Numbered from the stretch's first letter, positions 40,701 through 49,500 are shown. The stretch is 64,000 bases of DNA from CAJCJE01 sp035948315 (GCA_035948315.1 DASZJG010000048.1:248001-312000); one strand, 5' to 3'. Numbers and translations are program-made. The notes: generated from the sequence alone by a model not told the origin.

Positions 40701-41279
40701 GTGCCCGCACCGAGTGCTCCGTATCACCACGGCGACCTGGCCGCCGCGTGTCTGCGCGCGGCCTTCGAGCTGCTGGAGGAGGAAGGCACGGCCGGGTTGT
40801 CGCTGCGCGCGGTCGCGCGGCGGGCCGGAGTGTCGCCCACCGCGCCGTACCGCCACTACGCCGACCGCGACGCGCTGCTGTCCTCGGTCGCCGCCGTCGG
40901 CTACCGCGAGCTCGCCGAACAGCTGGCCGCAACGCACCCGTTGCCCTCCGGCCCGGCCGAACTCGCCGACACCGCGGTCGCCTACGTCCGGTTCGCGCTC
41001 GACCGGCCAGCGCTGTTCCGGGTGATGTTCGCCGAGCCGTGCGACCCGACCAACCCCGAACGGGCCGCCGCGAACGCCGCCATCAGGGCCTACGTCGAGG
41101 CCATCGTCCGGCGCAGCTTCCCGGAATCGGACCCGGCCGCGATGGGCACCGCGGTCTGGGCGCTCGTGCACGGCCTCGCGTTCCTGTACCTCGACGGCAA
41201 ACTCGACGGCCCGATCGATGACCAGGTGCGGGCCGCCGTGCTCGCCATGCTCACGGCCGCGAACGGCGCGATGTCCTGA
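40701..41279 (+). CDS. TetR/AcrR family regulator of the hmgA operon (inferred)
   Basis: A 192-residue regulator with a classic opening (APYHHGDLAAACLRAAFELL), the helix-turn-helix LRAVARRAGVSPTAPYRHYADRD and a WHG-type C-terminal domain (VAYVRFALDRPALFRVMFAEP). GTG 40701 is preferred because GAGG lies six bases upstream; ATG 40695 is the alternative. It is similar in layout to the TetR at 10274. It diverges from the OYE-hmgA operon over a long inverted repeat and is most likely its repressor, responding to an aromatic or acyl-CoA ligand. Confidence 0.9.
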   Translation: MPAPSAPYHHGDLAAACLRAAFELLEEEGTAGLSLRAVARRAGVSPTAPYRHYADRDALLSSVAAVGYRELAEQLAATHPLPSGPAELADTAVAYVRFALDRPALFRVMFAEPCDPTNPERAAANAAIRAYVEAIVRRSFPESDPAAMGTAVWALVHGLAFLYLDGKLDGPIDDQVRAAVLAMLTAANGAMS

Positions 41280-41286
41280 CCCGGTT

Positions 41287-41823
41287 TCAGACGATGAGCG
41301 CCCGCTTCCCCGGCCTGGTGCGTCGCCAGACGATCACCAGGAACACCAGCAGCGCACCCAGTGGCAGCGTGCCGACCGCCCAGCTCAGCGGCAACGGCGG
41401 TCCCGGTTGGTCGAGCACGGTCAGGTTGTTCAGCGTGCCCTCGCCCTGGCCCTGCGGGCCGTTGATCACGAAGCCGATGGTGTAGCTGCCGGGCGTGTTC
41501 AACGCCTGCACGTCCAGGCCCCAGACGTCGCGCTTGCGCGGATGCCGGACCAGCGGTGAGTCCGAGCCGCGGGGGCCGAACTCTGGACCGGTCATGATCA
41601 GCGAACCGGACTTGTCCGCGATGCCGCCATCCGGGCTGAAGGTGAAGTCCAATGAGCGCATGGCCCGGATCGGCCACGTGGAGAACCCGACGGTCACCGC
41701 GTACGGGCCGGCCTGCACACGTTCGGTGTGCACGATGTCGACCGGCGCGTAGGCCGATGCCGGCACCGCGCCGAACACCGCGAGCAGCGCGGCGAGCACG
41801 ATCGGAACGACGATCCTGCGCAT
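41287..41823 (-). CDS. Exported membrane-anchored beta-domain protein
   Basis: A 178-residue protein: signal peptide (RRIVVPIVLAALLAVFGAV... ASAYAP), a beta-sandwich domain (VQAGPYAVTVGFSTWPIRA; GSYTIGFVINGPQGQGEG) and a C-terminal anchor helix (LPLSWAVGTLPLGALLVFLV) with a basic tail. The start ATG overlaps the stop of the upstream membrane protein gene by one base (TGATG). The domain resembles small exported proteins found in copper or cytochrome-assembly clusters, such as CopC/YtkA-like folds, but no copper ligand set is clear. Confidence 0.78.
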   Translation of the reverse strand: MRRIVVPIVLAALLAVFGAVPASAYAPVDIVHTERVQAGPYAVTVGFSTWPIRAMRSLDFTFSPDGGIADKSGSLIMTGPEFGPRGSDSPLVRHPRKRDVWGLDVQALNTPGSYTIGFVINGPQGQGEGTLNNLTVLDQPGPPLPLSWAVGTLPLGALLVFLVIVWRRTRPGKRALIV

Positions 41824-42983
41824 CAGGCCACCTCCGCCGTCGCGTCGGAGCCCTGCGTGTCGCCGCGCAGCATGGCGCCGAACCGGGTGCCGAGATAGCC
41901 GGCCGGCAGGCCCAGCACCAGTCCGACGATCGCCAGCGTGACGATCAGACCCGGCGACACGTGCATCATCGGGCGGGTGAGCGCCAGCTGCACGACCAGC
42001 GTCACCCCGACGAGCAACCCGCACAGCGCACCGAGCGGCAGCATCAACCGTCCGAAGTGGATCCGACGGGTGTGGCTCAACCACATCGCGCCCTCAACGA
42101 CCAGCGCGGACACGATCAGGAACATGGGGATCAGGCTGGGCAACACCGGTGGTTCGGGCAGCAGCCCGTCGCGCATCGGCAGGCCGACCGCGACCGCGTA
42201 CGCCTGGGCGGCCCACGGGGAGAACCACCACAGCACCGCCTGCATCGCGCCGAGCACGACCGCGATGCCGATGGCGCCGCCGCGACCGAGCACCAGCGCG
42301 CCCATGATCAGCAGCATCGGCGCGCACAGGATGGCGCCCATCAGGGTCGGGGCGACCGGCAGCGGCGCGTTGTTCAGCCCCTCGAACGGGATCGGCGCGA
42401 AGACGATCAGGATCGGCACCGCGATCAGCAGCCCGGCCTTGCCCCGGCGCTGGTCGCGGACGGCGGCGAAGACGATGATGCTGCCCACCATGGTCACGCA
42501 GATCGACAGGAACAGCGCGACGTGCGAGGGCGTGTTCAGCACCGCGTCGAAGCCGTAGATCGAGTGCCACCACAGGTCGAGCAGGCCGTAGAGCAGGAAG
42601 CAGGCCGCGCCGACCCCCGAGACCAGATAGCCGAGCGGTGCGGTGAAGACGCCGCCGAACACCCGCACCGGCGGCCCGCCCGCCGAGTGTGGCCAAGCCC
42701 GGCCCGCGCGCTGGGCCGAGGTCGACATCAGCACCATGACCAGGCTGGCGATGCCGGAGAGCGCACTGCCCGAGTAGAGCGCGAGGTGCGAGAGCGTGAA
42801 GAACGTGTCCGGGCCGACCTCGACATGCCACTGGATGTCCCAGCTCAGGCCGACCGTGGTGATCGCGGTGCCGAGCAACACCACCCAGGGACCGACTCGT
42901 GCGGCGGTGCTCCCGGCCGCGACCCTCGTACCGGCATCGGCGCGGCTCAAGCCGGCCGCCGACACAGGCAACGCTGCATCCAT
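41823..42983 (-). CDS. Multi-pass membrane protein of the copper-associated locus
   Basis: A 386-residue protein with about nine to ten transmembrane helices. The start at ATG 42983 (MDAALPVSAAG) was chosen because the upstream codons are leader-like and contain no helix. His residues cluster near the outer ends of helices (SWDIQWHVEVG, FTLSHLALYSG, LLDLWWHSIYG, NTPSHVALFLS), as in proteins that bind metals or haem within the membrane. It is co-transcribed with the exported beta-domain gene and diverges from the His/Met-rich gene at 43173. Function unknown; a role in copper handling is inferred from context. Confidence 0.8.
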   Translation of the reverse strand: MDAALPVSAAGLSRADAGTRVAAGSTAARVGPWVVLLGTAITTVGLSWDIQWHVEVGPDTFFTLSHLALYSGSALSGIASLVMVLMSTSAQRAGRAWPHSAGGPPVRVFGGVFTAPLGYLVSGVGAACFLLYGLLDLWWHSIYGFDAVLNTPSHVALFLSICVTMVGSIIVFAAVRDQRRGKAGLLIAVPILIVFAPIPFEGLNNAPLPVAPTLMGAILCAPMLLIMGALVLGRGGAIGIAVVLGAMQAVLWWFSPWAAQAYAVAVGLPMRDGLLPEPPVLPSLIPMFLIVSALVVEGAMWLSHTRRIHFGRLMLPLGALCGLLVGVTLVVQLALTRPMMHVSPGLIVTLAIVGLVLGLPAGYLGTRFGAMLRGDTQGSDATAEVA

Positions 42984-43172
42984 TGTGGACAGACCCCCTC
43001 CATGGCTGTGACTGGTGCGGCCGAGCCTAGAAGCGGGTGCCACCGCGCGCGTCACCGCGAGCGGGGAGAACAGATCCCCTGCGCGGGCTACGGTCCGTCC
43101 CCCGCGCGGGGGACCCGTCGTTCACCCCCGGAGGGACGACGCGCCCGGCCATTGTTTCTAGCATCGACAACG
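42984..43172. promoter_or_regulatory. Divergent regulatory region of the metal-associated locus
   Basis: 189 bp hold three symmetrical elements: GGGGA-N7-TCCCC at 43063-43079, the perfect 18-mer palindrome at 43097-43114, and CGTCGT / ACGACG arms at 43116-43121 and 43136-43141. TAGCAT at 43159-43164 sits eight bases before ATG 43173, so that gene is probably leaderless. This is a dense control region for both divergent transcripts. Confidence 0.7.
43097..43114. promoter_or_regulatory. Perfect palindrome GTCCCCCGCGCGGGGGAC, candidate response-regulator site
   Basis: A perfect 18-bp palindrome about 58-75 bases upstream of the probable start of the His/Met-rich gene. A near-identical copy (same 7-base arms, different 4-base centre) precedes the adjacent histidine kinase gene. 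NarL-family regulators bind such short inverted repeats, so the neighbouring response regulator is the obvious candidate. Confidence 0.8.
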
Positions 43173-44741
43173 ATGAATGTCTCCCTCCGCCCGACCCCTA
43201 GGGGTGCGCTGCTCGCCGTGTTCGCCGTGCTCCTGTCGTTCGCGTCGATCGGCCCGGCTGCCGCCGACACGCCGTCCTCCGGCGGCGACATCCAGGTCGC
43301 GCAGACCCTCGGCGACCGCGACCTGACGCTGATCCTGCGCCGGGTCACCGCCGTGCCCGGCCCGCTGCGCGTGGACGTCATCACGCACACCGGCACCGCG
43401 CCCGGCCCGCTGACCATGGCCGTCACACCGACGACCGGTGCGCCGACCGCGCGCGGCAGCGTCGTCCTCGGCGCCACACCGGGCACGTATGGCACGACGC
43501 TGCCGATCAACGGGGCGGGCGCGTGGGAACTGGACGTCGGCGACGGCCTGCGGACCGCGCGGATTCCGTTCGTGGTGACCGCGCAGGCCACGTCGCCGCC
43601 GGACTACGCGGTGTACGGCGGATTCCTGACCGCGGGCGTGCTGCTGATCGTGTCGATCCTGGTCGCGGTGCGCGCCCGCAACGGCCGGTGGGCGCTGGTG
43701 CCGATGGGCGGCGTGGTGGCCGGCTTGTCGGTGGCGATCACCGGCGCGATCCTGTCCGCCTCGCTCCCGTTGCCGCCGCAACCCGGCATCCAGGTCGACC
43801 CGACCGCGTCGAACGCCACCGATCCGTACGTGCTGTCGCAGCCGCTGGTCGCCGACTATTCGCGGCCGCCGGTGATGCTGTCGCTGCCCGGTCCGGCCCC
43901 GGTCGCCGGGAAGGCCACCGACCTGACCCTCGACCTCACCGACGGCGCGACCGGCCTGCCCGTCGACGACCTGGTCGTGCACGACAGCGCCCTGATACAC
44001 CTGCTGATCGTCGGGCCGTCCGGCCAGTTGTGGCACGTGCACCCGATCCGGATCGCGCCCGGCGAATACCAGGTGCACCTCACGTTGCCGCAGCTCGGCC
44101 ATTACGCGGTGTCCGCGGAACTCGAACGCAGAGGCGGCGGCGTGCAGCTGGTCCGCTCGCCCATCGGCGTCGACGTCACCACCGGAACTTCCAGCGCCGC
44201 GCTCGCTCCGCCGCCGTCGCTGGTGTCGGGTCGGACGGTCGAGGCGACCGTGGCGGGCACACCGGTCTCGGTGACCGCGACCGTCGCGCCCGCCGGTTCG
44301 GCGACGACCATCGTGGCGACCTTCGGCAACACCGCCGATCTCCAGCCGTGGCTCGGCATGCTCGGCCACCTGATCATCGCCGGCCCGTTGCCGGACCAGG
44401 CGACCGACATCGGCGCCGCGGTGCAGGCCGCGCCGGTCTGGGCGCACGCGCACTCGATGGGCGATCTCGCGCCCGCCAATGACATGGCCGGGATGCCGGG
44501 CATGAGCGGGATGAGCGACATGGGCTCGTACGGTTCGGCGATGAACGGCATGAGCGGGCTGATGCCGGTCAACGGCGACAGCGCGGCCGACGAGACGGTC
44601 GCCGCATACGGCCCGGACATCTCGTTCACCTTCGGCTTTCCCCAGCCGGGCACCTACCGGATCTGGTTGCAGGCGGAACGGAACTTCACCGTGCTGACCG
44701 TGCCGGCCCTGCTGCACATCACCTCGGGAAGCCGGCCATGA
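43173..44741 (+). CDS. Exported His/Met-rich protein, probable copper handling
   Basis: A 522-residue protein: signal peptide (to about residue 32, GPAAADTP), a CopC/YtkA-like beta domain, two membrane helices (about 150-200), and a second exported region. Metal-binding features are WHVHPIR, WAHAHSMGDL and a Met-rich patch (DMAGMPGMSGMSDMGS, then MNGMSGLM) as in periplasmic Cu(I)-binding proteins of the CopA/CopB kind. It is coupled by ATGA to the small YtkA-like gene. The control region contains a perfect palindrome shared with the nearby two-component genes. No enzyme domain is seen. Copper is inferred from the Met/His pattern. Confidence 0.8.
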   Translation: MNVSLRPTPRGALLAVFAVLLSFASIGPAAADTPSSGGDIQVAQTLGDRDLTLILRRVTAVPGPLRVDVITHTGTAPGPLTMAVTPTTGAPTARGSVVLGATPGTYGTTLPINGAGAWELDVGDGLRTARIPFVVTAQATSPPDYAVYGGFLTAGVLLIVSILVAVRARNGRWALVPMGGVVAGLSVAITGAILSASLPLPPQPGIQVDPTASNATDPYVLSQPLVADYSRPPVMLSLPGPAPVAGKATDLTLDLTDGATGLPVDDLVVHDSALIHLLIVGPSGQLWHVHPIRIAPGEYQVHLTLPQLGHYAVSAELERRGGGVQLVRSPIGVDVTTGTSSAALAPPPSLVSGRTVEATVAGTPVSVTATVAPAGSATTIVATFGNTADLQPWLGMLGHLIIAGPLPDQATDIGAAVQAAPVWAHAHSMGDLAPANDMAGMPGMSGMSDMGSYGSAMNGMSGLMPVNGDSAADETVAAYGPDISFTFGFPQPGTYRIWLQAERNFTVLTVPALLHITSGSRP

Positions 44742-45142
44742 AGCTGAAGGTCGTCGCGATCACCGTTGGCGTGCTTGCCGTGCTGGGCCTGACCGGCTGG
44801 CTGCTCTGGCCGAGTCCGCCCACCGCGACCGCGTTGCAGAGCGGAACCGCGCGCTACGCGGTGACCGCCACGATCGACCCGCCGCGCATCGGTACTGCCG
44901 CCGTCAGCATCGACCTGACCACCCACGACGGCGCCGCGCCGAACGTGACGGTCAGCGTGGAGGCCGTGATGCCGCTGATGGGCTTCGCCACCCCGTCGCT
45001 GCCGGCCACGGCCGGCGGCGACGGCCACTACACGGTGTCGAGCGTGCCGCTGATGATGACCGGGCCGTGGGAGCTACATGTGTCCATTTCGGACGGAACA
45101 GGCACCGACGATCTCACGCTGCCGTTCACGGTCTCGGGCTAG
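44738..45142 (+). CDS. FixH/YtkA-like membrane-anchored protein
   Basis: A 134-residue protein with one N-terminal membrane helix (VVAITVGVLAVLGLTGWLLW) and an exported beta-sandwich of the YtkA/FixH type (RYAVTATIDPPRIGTAAVSI; VEAVMPLMGFATPSLPAT; GPWELHVSISDGTG). The VEAVMPLMGF segment carries the Met residues expected in copper-related YtkA-like domains. Starts in an ATGA overlap with the preceding gene. Its TAG stop shares the bases CTAG with the stop of the convergent response-regulator gene, so the two transcripts overlap. Confidence 0.85.
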   Translation: MKLKVVAITVGVLAVLGLTGWLLWPSPPTATALQSGTARYAVTATIDPPRIGTAAVSIDLTTHDGAAPNVTVSVEAVMPLMGFATPSLPATAGGDGHYTVSSVPLMMTGPWELHVSISDGTGTDDLTLPFTVSG

Positions 45143-45810
45143 TCATCGACCCGGGCCAGGCCGTACTTGTAGGCGTAGCGAACCGCGTGCACCCGGTCGC
45201 GCAGGCCGAGTTTGGCCAGGATGCGCGAGACGTGCGTCTTCACGGTCTCGTCGCCGACGTAGAGCCGGGCGCCGATCTCCGCGTTCGTGTGGCCGGCCGC
45301 GACCAGCAGGAACACCTCGTGTTCGCGCGCGGTCAGCCGGTCGATGCCGGGTGCGGAGGCGCGCTGCGCTTCCGCGGGCGCGACCGCGGCGGCGAAGCGG
45401 GACGCGAGCCTGCGCGTCACGGACGGATCGACGTACGCGTCGCCGCGCGCCGCCACCCGCACGGCCGCGATCAACTCCTCCGGCGGCAGGCTCTTGAGCA
45501 GGAAACCGCTGGCGCCCAGGGCGAGCGCCCGGTGCACGTACTCGTCGGTGTCGAACGTGGTGAGCAGCAGGATTCTGGTGTGCGCCGGATCCGCGGCGAG
45601 GATCTCCTCGGTCGCGGCCAGGCCGTCCAGCCTCGGCATGCGCACGTCGAGAATGGCCAGATCCGGGCGCAGCCGGATGGTCTCGGTGACGGCCGCGCGA
45701 CCGTCACCGACCTCGGCGACGCATTCGAGATCGGGCTGGGTGTCCAACACGGCGCGCAGGCCGGAGCGGAACATCGCGTGATCGTCGGCGAGCAGGAACC
45801 GCAACGTCAT
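45139..45810 (-). CDS. NarL/LuxR-family response regulator
   Basis: A 223-residue regulator: receiver domain with phosphorylation site D55 (LAILDVRMPRLDG), the acidic pocket at FLLADDHAMFRSGL, and KSLPPEE after the conserved Lys; then a LuxR helix-turn-helix (LTAREHEVFLLVAAGHTNAEI and TVKTHVSRILAKLGLRD). It begins in an ATGA overlap with the kinase gene stop, so kinase and regulator are co-translated. It most likely recognises the palindromes upstream of the kinase gene and of the metal-associated genes. It is convergent with the YtkA-like gene. Confidence 0.95.
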   Translation of the reverse strand: MTLRFLLADDHAMFRSGLRAVLDTQPDLECVAEVGDGRAAVTETIRLRPDLAILDVRMPRLDGLAATEEILAADPAHTRILLLTTFDTDEYVHRALALGASGFLLKSLPPEELIAAVRVAARGDAYVDPSVTRRLASRFAAAVAPAEAQRASAPGIDRLTAREHEVFLLVAAGHTNAEIGARLYVGDETVKTHVSRILAKLGLRDRVHAVRYAYKYGLARVDD

Positions 45811-46994
45811 GACGCAACCCCCGTCGGCAGCACCGGCACGGTCACGACGGTCTCCCAGCGGTTGTCCGCATCGGGCCCATGGCTGACGCTACCGTGGAAC
45901 ATCGCCGCCCTGGTGCGGATGCCGGCCAGTCCGCGCCCGGTGCCGTCGACCTCGGTCGGGCCGCCGCCGCCGATGCCGTTGCGCGTGGCCAGCGTGATCG
46001 ACGTGTCGAAGTAGCGGATCTCCACCTCGACGGGGTGTCCGTCGCCGTGCCGCAGCGCGTTGGTGAGCATCTCCTGGGTGATCCGGTAGAGCGCGATGTC
46101 CAGCGAACCGGGCACCGGCCTCGGCGCGCCGAGCACGCTCAGCCTGGTCGCCAGGCCGGATCCGCGCACGTTCTCCAGCAGCTCCTCCAGGTTGTCCAGG
46201 CCGGGCTGGTTGGTGGTGTCCGAGTTGCCGTGCAGCAGGTCGAGCATGGTGCGCAGGTCGACCATGGCCGATCGGCTCGCCGCCTCGACCGCGGCCAGCG
46301 AGTCCACCACACCGTTGCCGGCCTGCACCGCGCCCAACCGCATCCGCGCCGCGCCGGCGTGCACGCCGATCGCGCTGACGTGGTGCGAGATCACGTCGTG
46401 CAGGTCGCGCGCGATGGCCGTCCGCTCGTGGGCGACCGCCTTCTCCACCTCGACGGCCGCGTCCCGCGCCTCGACCTCGCGGCGGTGCCGCATCGCGTCG
46501 ATGTAGGCCCTGCGCGCGGTGGTGTACCGGCCGACCAGCCAGGGCAGCACCGCGTTCGAGCCGATCTGCAGCGAGTCGACCAGCCAGCTCGCCGGGCCGT
46601 GGCGGACGAGCAGATTCGAGACGACGATCCCACCGGAGATCGCGAACAGCGAGGCGAACGCGGACCAGCCGCGCAGCCAGGCGCCCGCGCGATATCCGGC
46701 GATCAGCCGGCCCGCGTCGTTGCCGCCGAGGAGCGCCACGGCGGCCAGTCCGTGCGCCAGCGCCACCCACCCCGAGACCTGCGCCGGCAGGGCCAGCGCC
46801 GCATCGATCGAGATGATCACCACCAGCAGGAGCAAGTCCGGCAGGTTGCGCACGCCGGGGCCGAGCATGACGAAGCTGAGCGAGTCGACGACCAGGCAGA
46901 CCGCCGCGACCAACACCGACTGGCCGACCAGGGAACGGCGCACGTCCACCGGCTCCGACCTTCGCACTGCCCCCACGGCCGCTGCTGCATCCAC
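45807..46994 (-). CDS. NarL-type sensor histidine kinase
   Basis: A 395-residue kinase. GTG 46994 was chosen because GATAAT ends seven bases upstream, consistent with a leaderless mRNA; the frame beyond is not kinase-like. Residues 20-155 contain about five membrane helices with short loops. The HisKA_3 phospho-His is H199 (ARDLHDVISHHVSAIGVHAG), and the ATPase domain ends with TGRGLAGIRTRAAMFHG. A sensor with almost no extracellular loop probably senses within the membrane. It is co-translated with the response regulator, and a palindrome lies about 33-50 bases before its start. Confidence 0.92.
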   Translation of the reverse strand: MDAAAAVGAVRRSEPVDVRRSLVGQSVLVAAVCLVVDSLSFVMLGPGVRNLPDLLLLVVIISIDAALALPAQVSGWVALAHGLAAVALLGGNDAGRLIAGYRAGAWLRGWSAFASLFAISGGIVVSNLLVRHGPASWLVDSLQIGSNAVLPWLVGRYTTARRAYIDAMRHRREVEARDAAVEVEKAVAHERTAIARDLHDVISHHVSAIGVHAGAARMRLGAVQAGNGVVDSLAAVEAASRSAMVDLRTMLDLLHGNSDTTNQPGLDNLEELLENVRGSGLATRLSVLGAPRPVPGSLDIALYRITQEMLTNALRHGDGHPVEVEIRYFDTSITLATRNGIGGGGPTEVDGTGRGLAGIRTRAAMFHGSVSHGPDADNRWETVVTVPVLPTGVAS

Positions 46995-47026
46995 GACTCG
47001 ATTATCCGAATCTGGTCCGCAGGCGA

Positions 47027-47044
47027 GTCCCCCACCCGGGGGAC
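47027..47044. promoter_or_regulatory. Second palindrome GTCCCCC-ACCC-GGGGGAC upstream of the kinase gene
   Basis: Arms of seven bases identical to those of the palindrome at 43097-43114, separated by four bases. It overlaps the expected -35 region of the kinase gene promoter (-10 GATAAT at 47001-47006 on the minus strand). This is a position typical of autoactivation. A further GGGGA half-site lies four bases away on the far side. Confidence 0.78.
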
Positions 47045-47104
47045 CTGCGGGGATGACGCCGCGCGCCTCGGACCGGGTCACCCGGCCCGAGGCGCGCGGG
47101 GCGC

Positions 47105-49249
47105 TCAGCTGATGGTCAGCCCGTGATAGCCGATCAGCGCGGGCGAACCCGCTGACGCGGACACCACGAACAGGCCCGCGTCCTGGGTGTCGGCCTGGCC
47201 CGGGAGGGTCGCGGTGCCGACCGTGCTCCAGTTCTGGCCGTCGGTCGAGTAGTAGCCGGTGTAGCTGCTGCCGGAGCGCACCAACTTCAGGTAGACCGGG
47301 ATCTTCTCGGCGATCGTGCCGTTCGCCGGGGTCACCGAGTCGATGTTGGTGTTGCCGTCGCTGTTCCACTCCAACTGGATCCCGCCGGCCGGCGACGCGT
47401 ACAGAATGATGCCCTCCGTGCCGGTCCCGGCCGTGGCCATGGCGTTGCGCACCAGGATGCCGGCCTTGGCGTAACCGGAGAGGTCGCTGGTGGAGGTCAC
47501 CTCGGTCTGCACGGTCGAGGACGTGCCGACCACGCCGGGCCGGTAGATCGTCGAGTAGTTGTCGTTGTTGGTCCACAGATCCGTGCCCGCGCCCGAGATC
47601 GCGAAGTCGTCACCGACCTGGCCGAACCTGGCGGGCGCGTCGGTCGCCGACGAGAAGGTCAGGTTCGGTGTCTGGACCGGGGAAACCAGCTCGACGCCTT
47701 GACTGTCCGAGGTGCTCGCGTGCTGGTCGCGCCAACTGTAGGCCGCGGTCGCGGTGACCGTGTCCGTCTCGATCGGCGCGGTCGGCGTCGGGGGAGTGAG
47801 GGTGAACTTCGCGGTCGCGGTCGCACCGGTACCGAGGTTGGTGAACGTGGTCGGACCGTTGCCGGTCACCGTCCAGCCGCTCGGCGCGTTGACCGAGAGC
47901 GTGGCCTGCTTGATCGTGGTCCGACCGTTGTTGGTCAGCGACGCGGTCATCGCGCTCGGCGTGCCGGGCGCGGCGTTCGCGATGGTGCTTGTGGACAGTG
48001 CGACGTTCGGGCCCACGCCGTTGACCGAGGTGGACACCCGGTACATCACGACGCCGTGGGCGGGCACCTGTGCGGTGATCGCGCCGGCGGTCTCGCTGCT
48101 GCCGTGCGACCACAGGTCGTTGAGCTGGTAGTCGTGCGCCTTGGGCAGGCCGACCTCGCTCGCGTTGGTGCTGATCGTCGCGGTGCTGCCGGTCGAGTTG
48201 AACAGCACCACCGCACGGTCCCCATTGGACAGTGGCTTGGCCAGCACCCACAACCCGTTGTCACCGGCGGGCTGGCCGCCGACCGCGACCGGCACGGCCT
48301 GCTTGCCGAGCTTGTCCTGGTTGACCGCGATCACCTGCCGGTTGGTGTAGATCGCCAGGTCGGCCGGGCTGATCTTGCGCAGGTCGGTCCCGGAGATCAG
48401 CGGCGCGTCCATCGCCGCCCACAGGCTGAACTCGGACTGCTCCTCGGTGGCGTTCATACCGCCGTTGCCGACCTCCAGCATGTCCGGGTCGTTCCAGGCG
48501 CCCGGCCCCGAGTACGGGTAGAGCCACACGTTCTGCTGGAAGATCGACAGCATGCTGTTGTAGCTGTCGCTGATGTCGCCGGTGGTACGCCACGAGTTGC
48601 CGACCTGCGGCGCCCAGGTCCACGGCTGGTTCACGCCCCACTCGCAGAGGCTGTACAGGATCGGCCTGCCGGTGGCGGCGAGCGCGTCGCGCATGGCCGA
48701 ATAGCGGTCGATGTACTGCTGCGTGGTCGTGCTGCCCGCGTTGTTGCAGTTGTCGTATTTCAGGTAGTCAACGCCCCAGCTGGCGAACGTCGCCGCGTCC
48801 TGCTTCTCGTGGCCGAGACTGCCCGGGTAGCCGGCACAGGTCTGGGTGCCGGCGTCGTTGTAGATGCCCAGCTTGAGGCCCTTGCCGTGCACATAGTCGG
48901 CGACGGCCTTGATGCCCTGCGGGAACTTGGCCGGGTCGGGCACCAGGTTGCCGTTGGCGTCGCGGGTCTTCTCCAGCCAGCAGTCGTCGATGTTGACGTA
49001 GCGGTAGCCGGCCTTCGCCATGCCGTTGGCGATCATCGCGTCCGCGGTCTGCTCGACCAGGTCGGCGCTGACGTTGCAGCCGAACGCGTTCCAGTCGTTC
49101 CAGCCCATCTGGGGCGTCGCATCCAGTCCGTTGGCCAGCGCCTGTGCCGCCGGTGCGGTCACCAGCGGCACGCCGGTTGCCACCCCCAGCACCAGCAGCG
49201 CCGCGCCGATCCAGGCTCGTCCGCGACGTAAACCACTCGTCTTGCCCAT
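47105..49249 (-). CDS. Secreted GH27 alpha-galactosidase with NEW3 and C-terminal accessory domain
   Basis: A 714-residue exported enzyme; ATG 49249 (AAGGCGG upstream) with signal ending near residue 37 (APAAQALA). Catalytic GH27 TIM barrel: QMGWNDWNAFGCNV, VNIDDCWLEK, the nucleophile Asp in YLKYDNCNN and the acid/base Asp in WNDPDMLEVG. A beta-sandwich follows, then a NEW3-like domain (about 415-510) and a C-terminal DUF1349-like sheet domain (FAISGAGTDLWTNNDN, YAKAGILVRNAM, GYYSTDGQNWSTVG). It removes terminal alpha-galactose from extracellular glycans. Monocistronic; a 290-bp upstream region precedes it. Confidence 0.93.
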   Translation of the reverse strand: MGKTSGLRRGRAWIGAALLVLGVATGVPLVTAPAAQALANGLDATPQMGWNDWNAFGCNVSADLVEQTADAMIANGMAKAGYRYVNIDDCWLEKTRDANGNLVPDPAKFPQGIKAVADYVHGKGLKLGIYNDAGTQTCAGYPGSLGHEKQDAATFASWGVDYLKYDNCNNAGSTTTQQYIDRYSAMRDALAATGRPILYSLCEWGVNQPWTWAPQVGNSWRTTGDISDSYNSMLSIFQQNVWLYPYSGPGAWNDPDMLEVGNGGMNATEEQSEFSLWAAMDAPLISGTDLRKISPADLAIYTNRQVIAVNQDKLGKQAVPVAVGGQPAGDNGLWVLAKPLSNGDRAVVLFNSTGSTATISTNASEVGLPKAHDYQLNDLWSHGSSETAGAITAQVPAHGVVMYRVSTSVNGVGPNVALSTSTIANAAPGTPSAMTASLTNNGRTTIKQATLSVNAPSGWTVTGNGPTTFTNLGTGATATAKFTLTPPTPTAPIETDTVTATAAYSWRDQHASTSDSQGVELVSPVQTPNLTFSSATDAPARFGQVGDDFAISGAGTDLWTNNDNYSTIYRPGVVGTSSTVQTEVTSTSDLSGYAKAGILVRNAMATAGTGTEGIILYASPAGGIQLEWNSDGNTNIDSVTPANGTIAEKIPVYLKLVRSGSSYTGYYSTDGQNWSTVGTATLPGQADTQDAGLFVVSASAGSPALIGYHGLTIS

Positions 49250-49500
49250 TGAACCGCCTTCCTGCGCGAAGCCGTGTCCTTTTGTTGGATGAATCCCACG
49301 TGAGTGAACAGGATTCAACAACCGGCTCCATACCCTGCCTCTACTGCGACAGGTGCGCAAGGGCCATCCGGGGGGACGTGCCTGGTCAGCGGGCCGCTAC
49401 CCGACGATCCGGTCGTACCGCCCGGCTCGACCTCCCCCGCGGCGGTGAACTGCGAAAACACGGTTAACGCCGGACCGGTCCCGGACCGACACATGGGGTA
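49250..49500. other. Upstream region of the GH27 gene
   Basis: Non-coding space between the GH27 start and the terminator of the S53 peptidase gene. Features seen: GAATCC (49291-49296) and GGATTC (49311-49316) as an inverted repeat around CACGTG (49297-49302). This may be an operator of the glycosidase gene. The remaining sequence (49330-49500) shows no convincing reading frame. Confidence 0.45.
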
